Positions 33,601-48,600 of a stretch of DNA of 64,000 bases are shown one piece after another. Position numbers and translations under genes: made by a program. The stretch's first letter is position 1, and each line of letters begins with the position of its first letter. Source of the stretch: Phoronis australis (taxonomy: Eukaryota; Phoronida; Phoronidae); contig NMRA01000084.1 in the NCBI GenBank assembly GCA_002633005.1, positions 524,030 through 588,029 of the forward strand, given 5' to 3'. The notes under the pieces were generated by a model, which had not been told where the DNA came from, ran no database searches, and saw only the letters and a program-made list of their open reading frames with translations.

Positions 33601-36600
33601 AAACGCACTGTGGTAGCAGATGAAATAACGCCGTATTTTTTAATGCCACACCATTCAAAATCTAATTAAAAAAGGGAAGACATTTGAGTAACCCGACCCA
33701 TAGGTCCTTAAAGTTGACCCATAGATTTGAGGACATCTTGGTCAACTAACATAGCCACGTTTTTCTAAAATGATCCCTGAATTGCTATGTTCTTGATAAA
33801 AGTAGACTCTGAGATTTCTTTAGAACTACATGTACCCTCCGAAGTAGAGTTGAGCAGAGACTATACACGTCATTACAGGATCTCTTTCCACTTTTGATGA
33901 TAAGCTTGACTACACAAAGATCTAAACTTTGCATCCATAATTTACGATCATCTGATTTTTATATGATTGATAACATGTTTACGTTTAAATGTCAAGCAAC
34001 ACAACTCTGCTGCCTGAAATGCTAGGTGGAAGATGAAATATCAGAACACCATGTGGGTCAGTGATTCACTTACCAAAGCATCAGAAAAGAATGCTGTGGA
34101 GATAAGCCAGTTTCAATTAGTGAAAACTGGCATGGATAACAAAAACACTTGCAAAAGTCCTGAAACAGGCTTGCAAACTTGCTGAGAATGGGAAGCGAAG
34201 TTAAAGAACAGTGTATGTTGCAATGGCCATGTAGACGGCCTAAGTAACGTGTCAGCATTTTCGTTTTCGTACTTTCATACTGCCGTATTATTATTTAACT
34301 GAGTAGGATGGATTATATTGAGAAATGTCATGTTAAGTAGAATTTGGTGTTTCCTTTCCACACGGGAATAGCTCTCCCCGGAAGTGTCTTGAGAGTGTTT
34401 TGAGTGCAGAACGTACATGAACCCGAGTTGATAGGTAGTAATAAATACCTAGAACTTCGAAAAACATTGTGACTATAACTATACAGTTGTCTTAGAACTG
34501 CATTTCTTTCAGTTTCTACGGCTAAAAAAAGTCGGTAACCCAATATTCTTTGCCGTGATAGGGTTCCATTTCCGTTGCCAACAAGAATGTCGAAACCATG
34601 AATGCCTCAAGCAAACGCTTCAGACGTTTTGGGGTTGGGCAATCCCAGAATTGAGAATTTGTTAATGACGCGAGTAAAGATGGCGCAAAACGTGAGTTGA
34701 CAACGGGAATGGAACCGTGTCCCGTTAAGGAATCTTGTGAGGTAGACTCTATGAGAATAAAGTAACGCTTAGTTCTGTTTTTTTTTGGCGAGATAAACAG
34801 GGCAAAATGTAGTTTGTAAGCTACGAATAACTTGTTGCACTCCGATTAATCGAATATAGACAGAATATAGAATATAACAAACAGGCTGCAGGTATTCCTC
34901 ACGGCCGTTTTTAAATGCCACAATCACGGATGCTCATGAAAGCAAAATCTGAAAGCTGATCTCTCTGCATCTATACTCTACGTAACCCAGCATAAAAAGT
35001 CGCCCGAGACCTCAATTGGCTTACATGTAGGCTCATCTCCCATACTTTCATAACGCCATAAACAAACTAGTTTTCCATTGAAATCGTGCATTTTGTCCAA
35101 AGTATGAATATGACAATTTAAAATGTTGCAATATGTTCCCTTGGTTATTTGCTCATTGCTTTTGTTTTGTTTTGGTTAGATAAACAACGCAATTTGTGCA
35201 TTCTGGTGGGAGAACTTGAATGGTGGCCGACGGTCACGCTGAACTATTATGCTGGTAACGAATCTGGCAATGAATGCTGAGTGGCTTTTGTGCCGTGTTG
35301 TTTACCGGCATTGCTCTCAGACTGGTTATATTGTATCATAGTTGCACTTGCAAGCCAGATTCGATTCGTGAAAGTCACGCACCAACATTCCAGCATACAT
35401 GTACTGTAGATCCTTACCACCTGACCGTCGGCATCGATTGTGTGGTGGGCCTCTGATGAAGGCTATTTGACAGAAAAAGTGAACAACATGTTAGGCAAGT
35501 CTCGAATCAAAGAAGTAAATGCATTGTAGATTCATCGACTGTGCGTTTTCTTTGCAAACGGATACAGTTGTCCAGTCAACGAGTGAAAAGGCTGCAAAGA
35601 ACTAACCTGTTCCTCTTGATTAGGCGCTCTGACGTAAGCAATTCTTAAAGATGATATGAATACTTTGTCACTTGGTTTACCATCGACGAATGAAGTCGAG
35701 TGCATGTCGATTTCTGGAACCAACGAAACAAAAACGAGACGTACTGTATGTTCTAAAGTATTTTAAATCACGTGGAACAGCTCATTCCGAGACAAAACTG
35801 TCCATATGATAATACAAGGCGTTTGGTATAAATATCATCTCTGATAAGTGTTTTTTGCGAAAACACCATGATAGCAAGCAGAATTTCAGTATGGTGACGT
35901 TTTTAAATAGCTTCCTCTAAATGAACAATTGTTGTCCTTGCCTTATGAGTGTTTCTATTTCCAGCATTTTAATTAAGCAAACCAACTTATTATTCGAACA
36001 ACTTCTTCATTCTCTCGGAAAGCACGTGAGATGTTGATGGATCACAATGAAATGGTGTGTGTTTGGACCTACGATGGTTAAAATAATTTCAGTGCCACGT
36101 GTTTTCACGTAATGGTGCGTACTTACCCATGGCAATTTTCTTAATCTTTCTTTGAATTGTTTGAATATTCGTAACTCGTACGTCCTGTGAATACACAATT
36201 TTTGTTTATTTCTACAACTTGTATTAAATAAAGAGATCTAGACGGAATCAGTGGATTTGTACAATCAAATATCAACCACTTTGTCGCCGACAAAGTCGTT
36301 GTACGGTACACAGAATTGAAAATGAGGCAATGGATTGTTCTTTTTTCAAGACACATCACCCCCACTCAACAATGCCGAGCAATGCTTTCCACGAGGATCT
36401 TAACAAATACCCGTGACATTCCCTCACTCACATGCACTCAAGTTACGATCGAGCAAACAGGGGCACATGTGACTGAGAATGCACTATATGTATTTGAACT
36501 CGTGATGTCCTAACCAATGCGCTATATACATCTACATCATTGTCACATTAAATTCCTTTTTCTGACAATTTGGACCAGTAATAGGCCTACCAACAACCCA

Positions 36601-39600
36601 CCCGTCGATCCTTGAGCCATGCTTGTCCCTTCGCCATTAGACTAGCGTAGTTTCCATATGTCGCCACTGCCACCTTGCCCAAACCTACTCGTTCACTTCC
36701 GGTTTTGTCTGGAACAAGGTCTTCGAAACCTAAAAATATAACTGTGATTTAAAGGAGCATGCCACCCGAAAAACAACCTAGTTTGTACCAATTTAGATCG
36801 AGTGGTTCTACTCCATAACGACACGTACGGTTGCGTTACCTGACGGCAGACGGAGGTGTTGAAATTATCCAATGACGTCATCGGTTTCACACGCAGTCTG
36901 TTCAGCAGTTCACAACACGGGTTACTGGTGTCAGCTTGTCGCTTGAAGTCATCGTTTAATTAACACCAATAAATCATCAAACTTCGAGGTAAAACCCTTA
37001 AACATACACCGAATTCTTATAAAAACGTGTTGTCTTACGGATTTATTGGTATTTGGACACACCGTAGCCTACAACGGTTCTGCAGGCCAATAAGGTCCGT
37101 AGCAGGAGTTTGGGGTCTGTTCGGAGATAATTTTGAAGTATTTTCCGTAAGATACAGACAGAAGAACCTATTTGAGATCTGTGTTGTTTAGACTTGTGAT
37201 TTTTTGAGTTCTAAACACACTGAAAACGCTTGTTAGCCTGGCCAGTGGCTCGGAGCCCGATCAGGCCCGTCGAGGCCGGCCGGATTGACTCGTTATCCCC
37301 GCCAGTGGCTCGGAAACTGATCAGACATCAGGAACATAAACCAGCCAAAGTTCAGTGGAAACTAAACTTTCAGTCAAGAAAATACTATACTAGTGACCCA
37401 AAGTAATGTGCACCTGATTATGTCGGTGAATTAGCCACGAAACTGCAAATCTACTTACTCGTCGGGGGCCGCGAATTCAGGTTCCGCTTTGGCCACAGCA
37501 CCGTCAGGGCAGAAGTTGTACATTGCCAATCATTATTTGAGTAACGTAAATGTAAATAAAGATTCCCCTAACACCTGGTCGTGTGATGGAAATCAAGTTG
37601 TTTCACAACAGCTTCTGCCAGCAAACACTAAATTAGCATGAGCTCACACGGCCTAGGTGTCCTGTCATTAGTTTTATAGTACCTAAAGCCGGCCGGGTAA
37701 TGCAGTGATTTATTCATTGCTGGCTTCTCAAATTATTTGCACACACAAACACTCCAAAGGCATTACAAATTGCAACTAATAAGACAAACTTTGTTTCAGT
37801 TTTATATAAGTATTGTTTAGGGTGAGAATAATTCATTTTGAAACAGAACGCTCAGTAATAAACGCTAACGATGGCAACTCGCAATCCGCCCGACTTAGGA
37901 CGAACTAGAGCTCATCAGTCCCGACTTCGCAGGTGGATCGTTAACTTTTACAGGCTATCAATTCGAACAGGAATACAGTGATGAAGAAATACTAGAGAGG
38001 CGCTGTGAACAAGCTCAGACAACGTATGGAGTTATTTGGTAAGCCGGCATTCGTCAGGCACTGTCGAGACGTCTGCAGGCCAAAGATACGGAGATGTTTC
38101 ACGGCCTCATACTTGCTATTTACAGCGTACATTTCATTCTTCACTACCATGAGCCACTTCCTAAGCATTTCGGACTCTCGAGGAAGTAAAAAACGATATA
38201 CCCGCTTTCCTCGCAGCTGCTTAGTTCGGACAAGCGGGAACGATGCACCGCAGCATAGCGGCATTCACTCTGCTTATAAACCACTGACGTCGCTAGCTTC
38301 GTTTCTCACCTTCCTCACAGGTTAACGCGACACCTCTTGGAAAGGTATGGTCGACCGTATGCGAGGCGATGTGGATATAGACTGATTAAGACGGCGAAAA
38401 AGACTAATTAAATCGGGTGGCATTCTCCTTTAACCATTGTAGGCAACACCATTGGCAATAGCCTGCGTGTCCTTTTGTAGTTGTTTGGGGAAGGGTAAAA
38501 TTTAATCGGCCATATTGGCTGTTATGATTGACGCCTAAGTTTAAAAAATGAGACTCGTGATTCTGATTGGACGTACGAACTACGGTAAAAGGTGTTTGGT
38601 GAGAGAGCGGCCATCGTGGTTTCGAACGCTGCTCCATCCGTGTTTATGACGAGACACTGGAAACGTCCATGCACGCGCGTTGCATTACCTATTGTTTCGT
38701 TCCTGGGCTCGCCGTGTTCATAGAACACACGCACAGTTGTCAGGTACAGGATGTCATTTCCAAGTTGAAACCAGGCGTTCTGGTCTGGGTCAATGCCCTG
38801 ATCAGTCCAGTAACCACGGTATTTGATGTCGCGCGTCTCTATGGTGATTATTTTTCCTGTTAAATGAGAAACTCGTATAATGAATATCATTTTTAGCGAG
38901 GCATTAACATTATATTTGTTGTCATTTGACATTTAGATTCATCCTAGATGCTAACAAGTACACGAAGGTGTGGTATTGATGTTAAATGTACCCAGGTGCT
39001 AACTATACGCAAAAGAACGACAACTTCCAACAGACTTTATATCAATTTTTATGAAAACCGGAACAGTTAATGAATGATCACCTTCTATAGGATTGCTCTG
39101 TAGCTCAGTGTTAATATCTTGGAGCATGATGACATGAGTTGCAAAGTTGGGGTATTTCTGTTTGCTTGACAACGGATCTGCTTTTGGCAAGAAGTTGACA
39201 TAGCCAAGACGTTGCGGAGGAGCGTCTGGATCTTCTTTGACTCGCACCCAGAGCCTTAAATAAAACGTGACTTCCCATTAGTCGAAAGCTCATTTGTTCG
39301 AAGAATCCCTGTTTCTCCGGCGGCCATCCGGTCCGAGAACCAATCCATCCGAAAATCAACCATTCGTCAAATCACCCGTCTTACCCGGACAGCCCATTTG
39401 CATTGGGCCGAAGGCACATTTGGGTGAACATTTTAGCAATACAAACTTCTGATATTCAAATATGAAATTTTCGGACAAACGGACCTTAGGATTATCCTTC
39501 GGGCAAATGGGTTTTTGGACTATTGTGTTATCGCACTTTTGAACCGTCGAATAAGTGAGTTTTATCGAACAAATGGCCCCTCGGAATGGGCCGAGCATTT

Positions 39601-42600
39601 AGGACAAATGGGATGTCTCACCAATGGCACATTTTCTAACTAATGAACATTCAGACAAATGTAAACAACCAGTACATTACAATTTGCTTGTAGCACAACA
39701 AAGTACTTCTTAAACTGCATTACAATTCGTTTATACAGAGCAGCGTAATTGATCGACAGGTCCACCATGCTTGTAGTCTAGAACGTTGCTGTGCAATGGT
39801 AGTACAATATAATCCAGCACTGTTCTGCACTTAATAGTGTAAAGTGGTGCCATGTAATTAATACTAATTACGGTGAACATCACTTCACGGGCATGATAGA
39901 GCAACGCACCGACAACGTATTGGCGGAAGAAGTACATGTGGGCAGGATGAGGGATGTCCAGCCCTCGCACGTGGTCACGTGATATACGTGACGGCAAGCA
40001 GTACTGGCAAACAGCCAGCCATGGCATGTCGTGCAAAATGATTGCATACTCAATCGACAGAATAAATATTTTCGCGGCCAGAATAAATTGCTACTACATG
40101 TATTTTCATGACATATCGAAAACTGAGATTAAAGTACAGTCATGTAAAATAGGGTGATGGTTAAGAACATGTACAACTTGAGTGTGGACAAGAATTAAGC
40201 CAACCAGGGGCCGGTATCTAAAACTTTACTCAAAATCAAACTCGAGATTATGTTTAAGGTGTTCCATTCTACTTTGGTATGGACTTAAGATAAGTGCCTA
40301 TTTTTCTGTGCTCGGGTGTATTGTAGTTTACGTGGATGAACGTGCTTATCAGACGGGTAACCAAGCGTGACTTTGGACTCCACAGTGGCTTGTGTAGTCC
40401 ATTTAATACTCAGTCACTTAATAATAGAAAAATAGTTTAGTTATAGTAAGAAGAGCGGCAAATATATTTTCGAGTTCGATATCGGGTAAAATCATTGCAC
40501 CACGGGCTTAGGTTTCCCAAACCAATCAGAGTCAAGAAGAGAACAAAAATTATTCGTTTGATTAAACATTGTGGAAAGTTCATCCAAATACTGAGGTGTA
40601 ATTCTGAAAAAATACGGATGCGTTTAAATTTTCATGGGTTCGGGTTTTGACCCACTTTTTAGCAGAACAAGGGTATTTGGAATAAAGATCTGAGTTGTGC
40701 TGTAGATTGTGATTATTCAATTATACAGATCAGCATTTGTGTTGGCTTGCGAACTTATTCAAATAATCAATATATGACTCGGCAACAGGCGCTGTATCTT
40801 TTGAATTTTTCATTTGAGTGTGAAATTAGAAATTTGCTACTGCGGCAATACGCTCGGTACTGTCTTATATTTTTCATTTGATTCTCAAAAGCAACAGATT
40901 TGCAGTGCTTACCCAAAACATGTCCGTCAAATTGAACATCAACATGAGACCACGATATCAAAATGCTTTAAAAATACATTCAATCAATCAGAATTGCTAT
41001 GACCATTATTGCCATCATCGCCCTGGTCTTGATCACAGCCATCATTATTTCTCAGTACCGGCATGACTCCAGAGGCAAAGTGCTTTCAAACAAAGTTATT
41101 ATCCAGGCTGTGCACCTGTTCGTTCCTTATCCACACCAAAAACGTTCATCATTTGCATGACAAACACTACCCTTAAGTAGTCAGTACATCATTTTCATTT
41201 CGGTTGAGGGAAATATGAGAAGCCGGCAGGAGAAATTGCAATCGAAATAAAGCCTTAATTTCCCGTCAGAGAAACGTGCTCTCGTAAAGTGAAATTAGCC
41301 TGCAAAATGATGCACAGAAATAACAGCAATCTGTGCTTTCTATTTCCAGGACAGCATCATTTTTGTGTTAGCTTAACACATTCAATTGAATCTGAAAGTG
41401 TGAATTTAGAGTTTCGAGTACAATGCCGGCTTATTGGTGAGCTTAAGCTCACTAAATATTTTCCATATAGATCGATATACTGTCTGATCGTAACAACTAT
41501 CAATGAAAAGCGACACGTCGTAAGAGCGTCGCACGTCGAATATGTGGCCAGCTGGTCATTCGTCGCACGAACGACGTAAAATCTCGTCGTAGCAAAAAGC
41601 TATTGGTTGCGGTACACTCGATGCTAGTTTGATGAAAATCAGCTTCTGTGAAATGCATGGGTCTGTTTTGATTGGATCTGATGCTGGAAATTGTGAAATT
41701 TTCTTATCTCAGTTATACAGAGGGTAAATGACTCAGCTATGCATGATTCACGAGTTGTTCAGCTATAACACCCACGATTTCTAATGCGTTATTGAATTGC
41801 ACTCCATCAATGATTAAAATCTCAAGTGTGTCTTTCGGTACAGTACATGTAAATGCCTCTGGGTTGAAACCTTTCGAAAAGAACCAGACACTTCTACTGC
41901 CAATAGATTGCAGAAAACGAATCTTATCAGTCCTGTGCGAATTTTTCAGATTTCTGACCATTGCCAACAAATTTGTTTAGTTACCGAAGTTTTTATTGTA
42001 CATTTTAGAGGAAGTGTGCACGCTATTACTGTACGTGTTAGATAGGAATTATTTCTCATTAATTTCCGTACCTTTCTCTGCTGATGAAAAAATCCTCTAA
42101 TTTCATTATGGCACAGATGTGTTAACGAAGACGGTGAGTTTGTATGAAGACGGCGAATTTACAATTAACAATAAACAGAATAAAATGGCGGTGAATTCTT
42201 TTGACGTCCATTTCTGGTTTCTGGAAAGTTTAAATTTCAACAAATGAATTTTTTGCAAAAATGGTATCCCGTTGTCTAAAATGTCACTTTAGTTTTTATG
42301 TCAATCAATCCCGTGCATTTCCTTTCTTTACGTACTTGTTTTTATGAAAATTTACTTGACACATATTTAAAATCCAGTAAATTGTCAACAAATGAGCAAG
42401 GCGAACATCAATTTAGAACACGGGGACGCTTTGCCACCAATTTGGGCATTTTTAATCAGAGACCTCCTGCAGTACTCTCGTCTCAGTACATTTCCGGGAT
42501 CAGACTCCGCGCCTGAGCCTTCTGCATGGTTATATGTTGTCGTGAAAGTACACGAAAAGAATCCCACGGTGACACTCTATCCGGTCGCATTTGGGCTACT

Positions 42601-45600
42601 CGACAGGCTTGCTCTTCAAAGAAACCATAGCGCTTCAGCTGACATTAAGTTTGGAAAGAAGCTTGGATAATCAGGCGTGAAATTGCCCAGTCTAAACATG
42701 GTAGCGCCAATAGTGTTTTTTAAAGTCTCACTGGAAAGTCTTTAAATGGCAAAGTAGAATAGTCCCTAAAAAGCACATGTGGCTTGGTTCCTCAATTTTC
42801 AAAGTCGGACAACAAATGTGACTTTTACATAAAAAATTACAAAGTAGTCCACGGCCAGTATTCTACATTACTAACTCTGCTGGGTGCGCAACATAATGGG
42901 TCAATTCTGAAGGGTAATCAACCAGCAGTTATTAATTGAAGAAAGTCATGTGTCATCGAACAATTCTGGGCATGAGGGCGTGAGCAGTCGCTTGCACTTT
43001 ATACACGGTAATGGCCAACAACTAGACTCTGTTTTGGAGAACGAAAATTTATCGCCCACTGCTACTGTAAATACAAAATTCTCAAGGCATTCCAAGACGA
43101 GTCATCGTCTTCCCAAATTAATCAACAGTACATTTATTAATTTTCTGAAGTCTTAATTTCTTCCAATGGAATAAAAATTAATGAACAACGCAGCTATTGT
43201 CATTTGAGATTACAATTTTGGGACACTCTGTACTTACCACATTTTGGAGGTGGGTAAGAAGTTATATGTGAAATTCAGGTAAAAATACGCCGTAATGACG
43301 ACGATGTACATTGATGGACATAGTTATTTACTCCATTGAGCGTCTGGTTAAGGCCGAGATATAATTTGTGAAATATTGTCAACAGCTTCAAGACGTGTTC
43401 CTACAGACTGGAGAGTCTCTTGCGTCTATGGAACTTGTTTAACGTTGAACTTAACATCACAATGTCCGCCATGGGAAATAGAGCTCGAGTTGATAGCTGT
43501 TGCGAAATTATTTAATCGTCCAGGGAACAGTTATTACCATTTAAATGGGATTCACAGAAACCTGATCTGAACGAGAACGTCGATGTCTTGATGACTTCAA
43601 GCTCTATGCAGAAAATTTTATTAACGAACATTTTTGTGATAACATCTGAAGAAAACGTGATCAAACCAGAGCTCATGTGACCCCGTATCCTCTAAAGCCG
43701 TAATTCTGGTCCCCAGCTAAGACGGCCGTACATGTACTGTAGGCTTTTGCGAAGGCGTTGCTGGTAAGAGCCAAACCATTGCTAGTTTGCTAACTGACAA
43801 AAGTTGAAACACCACCGTCGAAAACCATCTAGATGAGTATTTGCGTATAAGATTTCAGAATACGACCATGTTAGCTATATAGCCTTACTCATACTGCTGT
43901 GCACCAAGCTTAAAACCACAAATCCAGGCGCACAACCTTAATTTGCTCTGGTACCTGTACAGAACGTGAACAATTAAGTGTTGTCGGAAAGAAATTAACT
44001 TGCACTCTACTCTAGGTCAGTGAGGACATACATGTGTATATGTCTTTGGCGAACATTAAAAAAACAGTATGGGTGGCCTGATGTCATTAGCTGTGCATCA
44101 GACGTGTTCAGGCCTCGTGGTAAGGCCCATTGCACAAAACACCTAAGGTAAAGCACGGGAACCCCATTATGGTTCCTCGTGAAAGAAGTTTTCAAGTCTG
44201 CCAGTCTCTTTTAAGAAAACGGACACTAGACGTTTCCATTTGTTGCCATGCACTATATGTTGTAGGCATGTAACAGTGTCATCCAATAGGTTGCTCCTTA
44301 GCCTATACGAAGCTCGACAAGACTCTACCAGGTGTTAAGGGGATTCTACGTCAGTACCACACTTGGGACACACTGGGCTCCCCATATGCCCAGTAATGTG
44401 TCTGTGTCCGGCTAGGTTACAGTGCCCCGTCAAAATGAAAATCTTCTCCCGTATTGCAGGCGACTTTATCCTAGGAAGATGGGGCTCCTTCACACAGCAG
44501 CAAGATAACCTAGGCTTTTCTGGAAGAGGCCACATCACAGGATGAGTGGCCCTCGCCTAGTCCTGACTGCAATCCAATGGATTGGGACTTTCTGAAGGAG
44601 AAAGTTTACTGTGGAATGAGAGGCGGACTGACTGAGCAGGATTCAAAAGACATAGAGAATCCTACACGAATCTCAGGTTTACGACATGGGCAAATCCTCA
44701 TGGAAATTTCTTTACTGAAAAACTCGAGGTGTCTAAAACTTTCAACCACACGACGCAACTTTTGTAAAAACACGCTTGCGCAATGTAAAGTAATTCATTT
44801 ACTTTTTGTTAATAGGCTTATTTTGAGCTTAACAATTGTAAAATGCATTGAACTTTCGTAGCAAATATTCAAGTTAGAATCTAATAAATAGTCTTTGAAG
44901 TTGTAATATTAAAACTTAAAAAATATCTATAAATATGTCAGTAAGGCTTCCCCGCGCGTGAGCACTGAATTGACCTTCAAACAGCACAGCTTTACAGTCT
45001 CGCCGCGTTTCTTGAGTTGAGGCTCGTCTCCGTTTGAATGAACGTGGATATGGAATTCGCCGCCGAAGATGGGTCTGTTTAAGAAATTGTTCGCATGTCC
45101 TTCTGACTGGGAGTACGTACAGTTGCGACACCCGATCTATCAATCATAACCTTGTCACCTCGGAATTCCGGCATTGTTTGGTAGGCGCGCGTTTGGTTGT
45201 TTTAGTGATTTGCAGACGATAAAATGTAAGGCGTATGGATTTCTACTTAATTTGCACTACTTTGTGATTAGCCAGGTGTTATTAACCAGTCGTGTCGTAA
45301 CACATTCCCGCTCATGTGAAAGATGGACATTATGTCAAGAGGGAAAATCTCAATGGAAAAAATACGGAAAAGCATTTCTGGTTGGCAAAAAACGGTTCCG
45401 TTCATTCGTGGAAGACGAGGAAGATGGAGGCCCCATTGACCATAGACTGAAATAAGCGAGCTTTCCTCTGATATTTTATTTTTGACCTGATGTTTGTATT
45501 TTGACAGTACTCGCACAATCGGACACAGATATCTTTGATATTTTGTTAATTTATTGATGATATTCTAAGGTTCATCTAAGAAATTTGAAAAAATCGGTTT

Positions 45601-48600
45601 AACCTGCTGCGAAATTACTTGTCAAAAATGGCTCCCTTTCTGGGACACCTGATATATACGCATGTTTATGTACGTTACGTACGTACTGTGTATGTAGATA
45701 CGTATACATGGATGTATACTTGCATGTACACGTATGTATGTACGTATATAGGTGTATGTACGTGCGTACGTACGTATTATATATGTAGGTAAGTGTGCGT
45801 GCGTGTGTGTGTGCGAACTGTATGTGTGTGTATACATGTAGGTTTGTACGCACGCGTATGTATCTGCTTATCCACGTGTATATGCATGCATGCATACGCC
45901 AGTCGTTGATACTTCACTGGGAATGCAGCGGTGCGTTTTAAAGACACTACTGCGACTGATGTAACCCTCACTGTACTCACAATTCATTTTACACTCTCAT
46001 AAACGACATTCAAAGAACTCTGAGCCAGAAAAATTGAGATAACTGGGGTCTTAATTTGGACTGGGTGTTAGACTGTTCCCTGATGAGTTAAGCTACTCGC
46101 AATTCAATTTGCAAAGCGGCATCTTTAGAAAATGTAAGTAAAATGTCCAAGGGACCGAGGTACTGCAGGGTCCAGTCTGTGTGCCAGCTTGATTGGAACA
46201 CATTAATAGCATCGAAATTGCACCTAACATACCATCTCCAGACTCCCTGTATGCATGTATATTAAAATATGCAGGTACCTATTACATAATTGGGCCTTAG
46301 ATATATCCAGGTATTAGATAAGCAGACACAAACAGGATCACTGCATTCCTGCTAACGTCTGTTTCGAAGGAATTCGACGTTGCTGGCGATCCANACTGTA
46401 CTCACAATTCATTTTACACTCTTATAAACGACATTCAAAGAACTCTGAGCCAGAAAAATTGAGATAACTGGGGTCTTAATTTGGACTAGGTTTTAGAACG
46501 TACCCTGATGAGTTAAGCTACTCGCAATTCAATTTGCAAAGCGGCATCTTTAGAAAATGTAAGTAAAATGTCCAAGGGACCGAGGTACTGCAGGGTCCAG
46601 TCTGTGTGCCAGCTTGATTGGAACACATTAATAGCATCGAAATTGCACCTAACATACCATCTCCAGACTCCCTGTATGCATGTATATTAAAATATGCAGG
46701 TACCTATTACATAATTGGGCCTTAGATATATCCAGGTATTAGATAAGCAGACACAAACAGGATCACTGCATTCCTGCTAACGTCTGTTTCGAAGGAATTC
46801 GACGTTGCTGGCGATCCAGATAGTGAATTTGTCAGTCCTACTAATATACAGCCGGTCATGTCAAAATCCAAGAGCATATATTGCAATCTCACAAAAGTAT
46901 CACTGATCTCTCTTTAGGGAGTTGCCAACTTCAAAATTGAGAATTAAAAAGTTGTTGACATTTTAGTTTGGTATTATTCACTTCAAATTTGACGTGTGAT
47001 AATAAACTGACTAATTAGGTCATTCAAGGTCGTAAAGTAAGCACCACACTCATTGGTTAATATTGGACCAATACACTTTACAGTAGCCAATGAAAAGCAA
47101 GGTTACATAGAGATAACACCATAAAAGCTGCTTATACATCATGCAGCAGATTTGCATCAAGTACTAACTAAAACCAAACAACAGTATGTCAAATTCAGTG
47201 GCAATTTTTTAAAAATGAAAAAGTTGTGGAAAACTAATGCAAATAATACTGGGAACTGCTTCTTCAGAAATATAAACGCTGCTTAAAGAACATACAACAT
47301 AATGAAACGGCTTAAGCAAATACCTTTGTTTTGGTTCACGATAATAGTATCAAAAATACCAATATGGTACCTGTAGCATAACTGCACAAGCCCATGGGTT
47401 ACCATGACAACAAGATATGCATATTCATCACAAGCATTCATGGCAAGGCCCATGGCATTATTATAGCGTGTTTACAATAGAAGCACATGATTGGTTCTTT
47501 TAAATTAGCTTATGGCGTAAAACTTGCATTCTTTACACGATATTGTGTTTTCTGTTGCAAAATGAAGTGCATGGTTTGTTCATATGCAAACAGCATTTTC
47601 TGCAACAAACGTTCCCGGCATATTCTTGCTTTTGTTTTATTGCAGTTTAGCTAGTAGTAATAACTGACTACTGAAATAACTATAAAACAAATTTCCCGAC
47701 ATTGCCGAGCCGCCTGGCCCCTTCTATTGGTGATTGAGAATTGACTGGTTCCCGTGAAAATTTCTCCGACCTCTGCCTGTGCTCGTCGACCACAACTGTA
47801 AGGCCCTGCACCATGAGTCAGATAGTTTAAAGAGTTTCCACTGTGAACCTGAGCCCCAAAAAGAATTCTATTAATACACAGTGCTGTAGTCGTAAAATTA
47901 GAGGCAAGTAAGCGCCCAAAGCCCATAGTATCACTTTGAGCTCTGAACGTAACTTACGGTGCGTAGGCGCTAAATTTAAATGCCAAAAGGTGGTTGGCTG
48001 CGCCTACGTGCGCCTACGTACCACTGCAGCACTTTTAATACATATTAAGAGATTTAATAGCGTTTAGTATACCTGTTGCCATGAAACAAGTCAAAAATTA
48101 AATAATCTATTTTCTGTTATCGGGGCTGTACGTAAAGGGTGGAAGAACGTCTCCGCCGTTGTTGTGTTCACCAGTGCGGTACTAACGAGTTGTGAGGAAA
48201 GTCTGCGGAGAGCTGCCTTTTTCAGACACGAAAAGGTGCGTTTGTGGAGGCTGTAGTAACACCAACTTGATTGAGAACGTCCCTGTGTACAATTTCCTAA
48301 AAACGTGACAGTTGCACAGAAATATCATCGCTTTGTGCGCCGCACGGGAATTTGGAATGCCAACGTAGAACATTTGGTTCAATCGGGAGCCACATTTTGT
48401 TAGGCACATTTCAAGGAGTCGTGTTTCGACAAAACACAAAAGCGGCTTTATGATGAAGGATTCGTCACCTTGTAAGCGTGTTTGCAAAGTTCATAAATAA
48501 CGAGCAAACTGCTTCCATTCTAGGGCGAGTGATGCCAGGCCCTCAACTCCAGCCCAGATCGAATGCTACGACACGTAGCCCTATGCATTGGTTTTTAGAC

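Noticed and set aside
34070-34260. Minus block with strong donor GTAAGT at 34066 as an exon of the repeat/CaaX gene
   Set aside because: The only open frame is cysteine-rich, unlike the repeats, and the phase does not fit.
35220-35460. Minus open stretch (IDADGQVVRIYS...) as the missing repeat-4 exon
   Set aside because: Lacks the repeat motifs and its splice sites give the wrong phase.
45599-45980. Overlapping minus frames rich in Tyr/Thr/His
   Set aside because: Produced by the TATG/TACG simple repeat.
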